Shown here one piece after another: positions 62,373 to 64,000 of a stretch of DNA of 64,000 bases. Both the position numbers and the translations under genes were made by a program. Position 1 is the stretch's first letter. Each line of letters starts with the position of its first letter. This stretch comes from Salinimicrobium sp963709775. Lineage in GTDB: Bacteria; Bacteroidota; Bacteroidia; Flavobacteriales; Flavobacteriaceae. The stretch spans positions 60,587 through 124,586 of the forward strand of contig CAVPXS010000010.1 of the NCBI GenBank assembly GCA_963709775.1, written 5' to 3'. The notes under the pieces are model-generated. The model was not told the origin of the DNA. It ran no database searches and was given only the letters and a program-made list of their open reading frames with translations.

Positions 62373-63881
62373 ATGATTACAAAACTTATGAATACATCTT
62401 TAAAATATTTTGCTTTTGCAGGATTATTATTGTTGTTTGGATGTTCTGAAGATACTGTGGGAGAATCACTTACAGGAGGTATTTCGGGCAAAGTAGTTGA
62501 GCGTTCAACTAATGAACCAATAGAAAATGTTAAGATTACAACCAGTCCAGCTTCAAGTACCGTCTTTACTGATGAAAATGGAGATTTTTTAATTGCAGAT
62601 GTTTTAATCGATCAATATTCTGTCAAAGCAGAGATTGAAAGTTATACAACAGCATTTGAAGCCGTTACAGTAACTGAAGGTTCGACCTCAAACGTCGCTT
62701 TTGAAATGATTAAATCGGGAGCTAACAATAGACAGCCAACTACTCCAGAACTTGTGTCTCCTGAAGATAATGCTGAGGAAGTGGAAATAACAACAGATTT
62801 TATATGGAAATCCTCAGATCCTGAAGGAGATGAGCTAACTTATGAGCTGGAATTATGGAATAATGTAAATGAAGAAGTTTTAACTTTTTCTAATATTAAA
62901 GATACTACGTATACGGTAGAAGGTTTAAATTCTGGGTACAGATATTTTTGGCAAGTTAAAGTATCAGATAGTATTAATGATCCCGTTTTAAGTTCCCTTT
63001 ACTCTTTTAAAACACAAAATGTTCCAGAGAGCAGGATTCTTTACACTCGAATAGTGAATGGAAATAATGTTATCTTTTCCCGAAACGCTAATGGTAACGA
63101 ATTTCAACTTACCTCTGCAAATCAAAATAGCTTTCGTCCACGTAAAAATAATTCTAGCAATAAAATTGCATTTTTGAGAACTGTAGGAGCTCAATCTCAT
63201 CTCTTCACAATGAATCCTGATGGGTCTCAGAAGAGGCAGGTTACTTCTGTAATTCCGGTAAATAGTTTTAATATGGAACAGGTAGATTTCTCCTGGGCAT
63301 TCGACGGTTCAACTTTGGTTTACCCTAATTTCAATAAGCTGTATCAGATAAATGCTTCTGGTGGAGGAACGTCCCTTATTTATGAGACTTCAAATGGCAA
63401 TTTCATTACCGAAATAGATGTTAGTGAGAATGATGAGACCATTGCACTAATTACTAATGACAGCCGGGGCTATGAAGCAGATTTCTTTACTATCAATTTT
63501 GAGGGAGAGGTGAAGGAGAGAATTCTGAACAATGTAACAGGAGCCTTGGGTGGAATAGACGTTTCTGTACAAGGAAATAAATTACTGTACGTCTACGATA
63601 CTTCAGGATTTCAAAATGATTCTTACCGCCGTCTGGATAGTGATTTGTTTTTATATAATATTTCAACCCGGCAGTTTAGTAATCTTTCTACAGGAAAAGA
63701 AGAGGGTACAAATGACTTAGACCCTAGATTTTCACCAAATGAAGCAGAGGTGATCTTTGTAAATACTTCGAATGATGCATTGTCTGAAAAAGATATCTAC
63801 ACGCTAAGGATTCAGAATGTAAATCAGGAAGATAATAGAGATTTGGTTGTCGAAAACGCTGCAATGCCCGATTGGGAATAA
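62373..63881 (+). CDS. Large surface lipoprotein of the csg operon: carboxypeptidase-regulatory-like, FN3 and TolB-like propeller
   Basis: A lipobox (LLLFGCSED, Cys near residue 29) is followed by a CarboxypepD-regulatory-like domain (GISGKVVERSTNEPIENVKI, about 36-110) and a fibronectin III-like domain (about 120-218). A beta-propeller with TolB/WD-like blades (MNPDGSQKRQVTS, FSWAFDGSTLVYP, DPRFSPNEAEVIFV) runs to the end. 502 residues. ATG 62373 or 62391. It is cotranscribed with csgG; a role in anchoring or organising curli at the cell surface is inferred from context only. Confidence 0.75.
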   Translation: MITKLMNTSLKYFAFAGLLLLFGCSEDTVGESLTGGISGKVVERSTNEPIENVKITTSPASSTVFTDENGDFLIADVLIDQYSVKAEIESYTTAFEAVTVTEGSTSNVAFEMIKSGANNRQPTTPELVSPEDNAEEVEITTDFIWKSSDPEGDELTYELELWNNVNEEVLTFSNIKDTTYTVEGLNSGYRYFWQVKVSDSINDPVLSSLYSFKTQNVPESRILYTRIVNGNNVIFSRNANGNEFQLTSANQNSFRPRKNNSSNKIAFLRTVGAQSHLFTMNPDGSQKRQVTSVIPVNSFNMEQVDFSWAFDGSTLVYPNFNKLYQINASGGGTSLIYETSNGNFITEIDVSENDETIALITNDSRGYEADFFTINFEGEVKERILNNVTGALGGIDVSVQGNKLLYVYDTSGFQNDSYRRLDSDLFLYNISTRQFSNLSTGKEEGTNDLDPRFSPNEAEVIFVNTSNDALSEKDIYTLRIQNVNQEDNRDLVVENAAMPDWE

Positions 63882-63908
63882 AAGTCCTGATTTTCACGTA
63901 TGAATTAA

Positions 63909-63939
63909 AAAACTCCGAAATTGATTTTCCGAGAGTTTT
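63909..63939. terminator. Weak bidirectional terminator at the end of the csg operon
   Basis: AAAACTC (63909-63915) pairs with GAGTTTT (63933-63939), with partial pairing of the inner bases and T or A runs on both sides. It lies between convergent genes. Confidence 0.45.
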
Positions 63940-63940
63940 A

Positions 63941-64000
63941 TTATTTAGGAAACAGACCCAAATTTAATTCGGGATGGAAGAAACCACCGGAAGTAGAAGA
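63941..64000 (-). CDS. 3' end of an unknown minus-strand gene
   Basis: The minus strand is open from the right edge for 19 codons and ends in two adjacent TAA codons (63941-63943 is the first). The visible peptide ends in GGFFHPELNLGLFPK. No family can be recognised from this length. It is convergent with the csg operon. Confidence 0.35.
   Translation of the reverse strand, partial: SSTSGGFFHPELNLGLFPK

Overview
The window comes from a member of the Bacteroidota, almost certainly Flavobacteriaceae. Supporting evidence: -7 elements of the TAnnTTTG type with little Shine-Dalgarno signal, a SusC/SusD pair, the gliding genes gldB and gldC, a Bacteroidota-type dcw cluster running mraZ to ftsZ, ISAon1-type transposase halves, and a curli operon of the Bacteroidota type. 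Several features resemble the Gramella/Salinimicrobium/Salegentibacter group, but the genus is a guess.

Layout. 1-3352: housekeeping genes (partial queA, rlmN, a polyprenyl diphosphate synthase). 3583-27802: a polysaccharide utilisation locus. It starts with a membrane-spanning one-component regulator (beta-propeller, Y_Y_Y, LuxR-type HTH), then SusC, SusD, a surface LamG lipoprotein, two tandem PF10091/GH144-like enzymes, an esterase, a GH43-like enzyme, a GH3 beta-glucosidase and a sulfatase on the plus strand. A convergent minus-strand set encodes a second esterase, a GH2 enzyme with a malectin-like tail and a formylglycine-generating enzyme (FGE) that would mature the sulfatase. A RelE/ParE-type toxin-antitoxin pair and dispersed repeats lie at the junction. 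The substrate is probably a sulfated, possibly acylated glycan. 27983-30400: an ECF sigma factor with its own ECF-type promoter, a membrane-anchored partner and an outer-membrane beta-barrel. 30601-37676: dnaG (zinc-finger ligands all lost), an atypical LuxR response regulator, nadE, gldBC, engB and others. 37882-53591: mraZ (with MraZ-box operators), rsmH, ftsL, ftsI, murE, mraY, murD, ftsW, murG, murC, ftsQ, ftsA, ftsZ, then a strong terminator. 53659-57182: yqeY, a small lipoprotein, a tRNA-Arg/GIY-YIG nuclease cassette and an insertion sequence. 57277-63940: a curli operon (CsgA-like, minor curlin, CsgE, CsgF, CsgG, large lipoprotein). 63941-64000: the 3' end of a minus-strand gene.

Many genes are broken by single-base indels, mostly in homopolymers: susD, GH3, sulfatase, FGE, GH2, an esterase, and also the essential ftsI. 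I saw no in-frame nonsense substitutions, so most are probably sequence errors rather than decay. Their concentration between 19.4 and 27.1 kb should still be checked against reads.

The most unusual structure is at 54950-55373. A promoter leads into a 27-nt copy of the 5' end of tRNA-Arg(UCG). That copy is split by two GC-rich palindromes, each placed exactly before a GCGC. It is followed by a small GIY-YIG nuclease gene that runs into, and stops inside, an intact tRNA-Arg. This looks like a nuclease cassette inserted into a tRNA gene that regenerated the tRNA 5' half.
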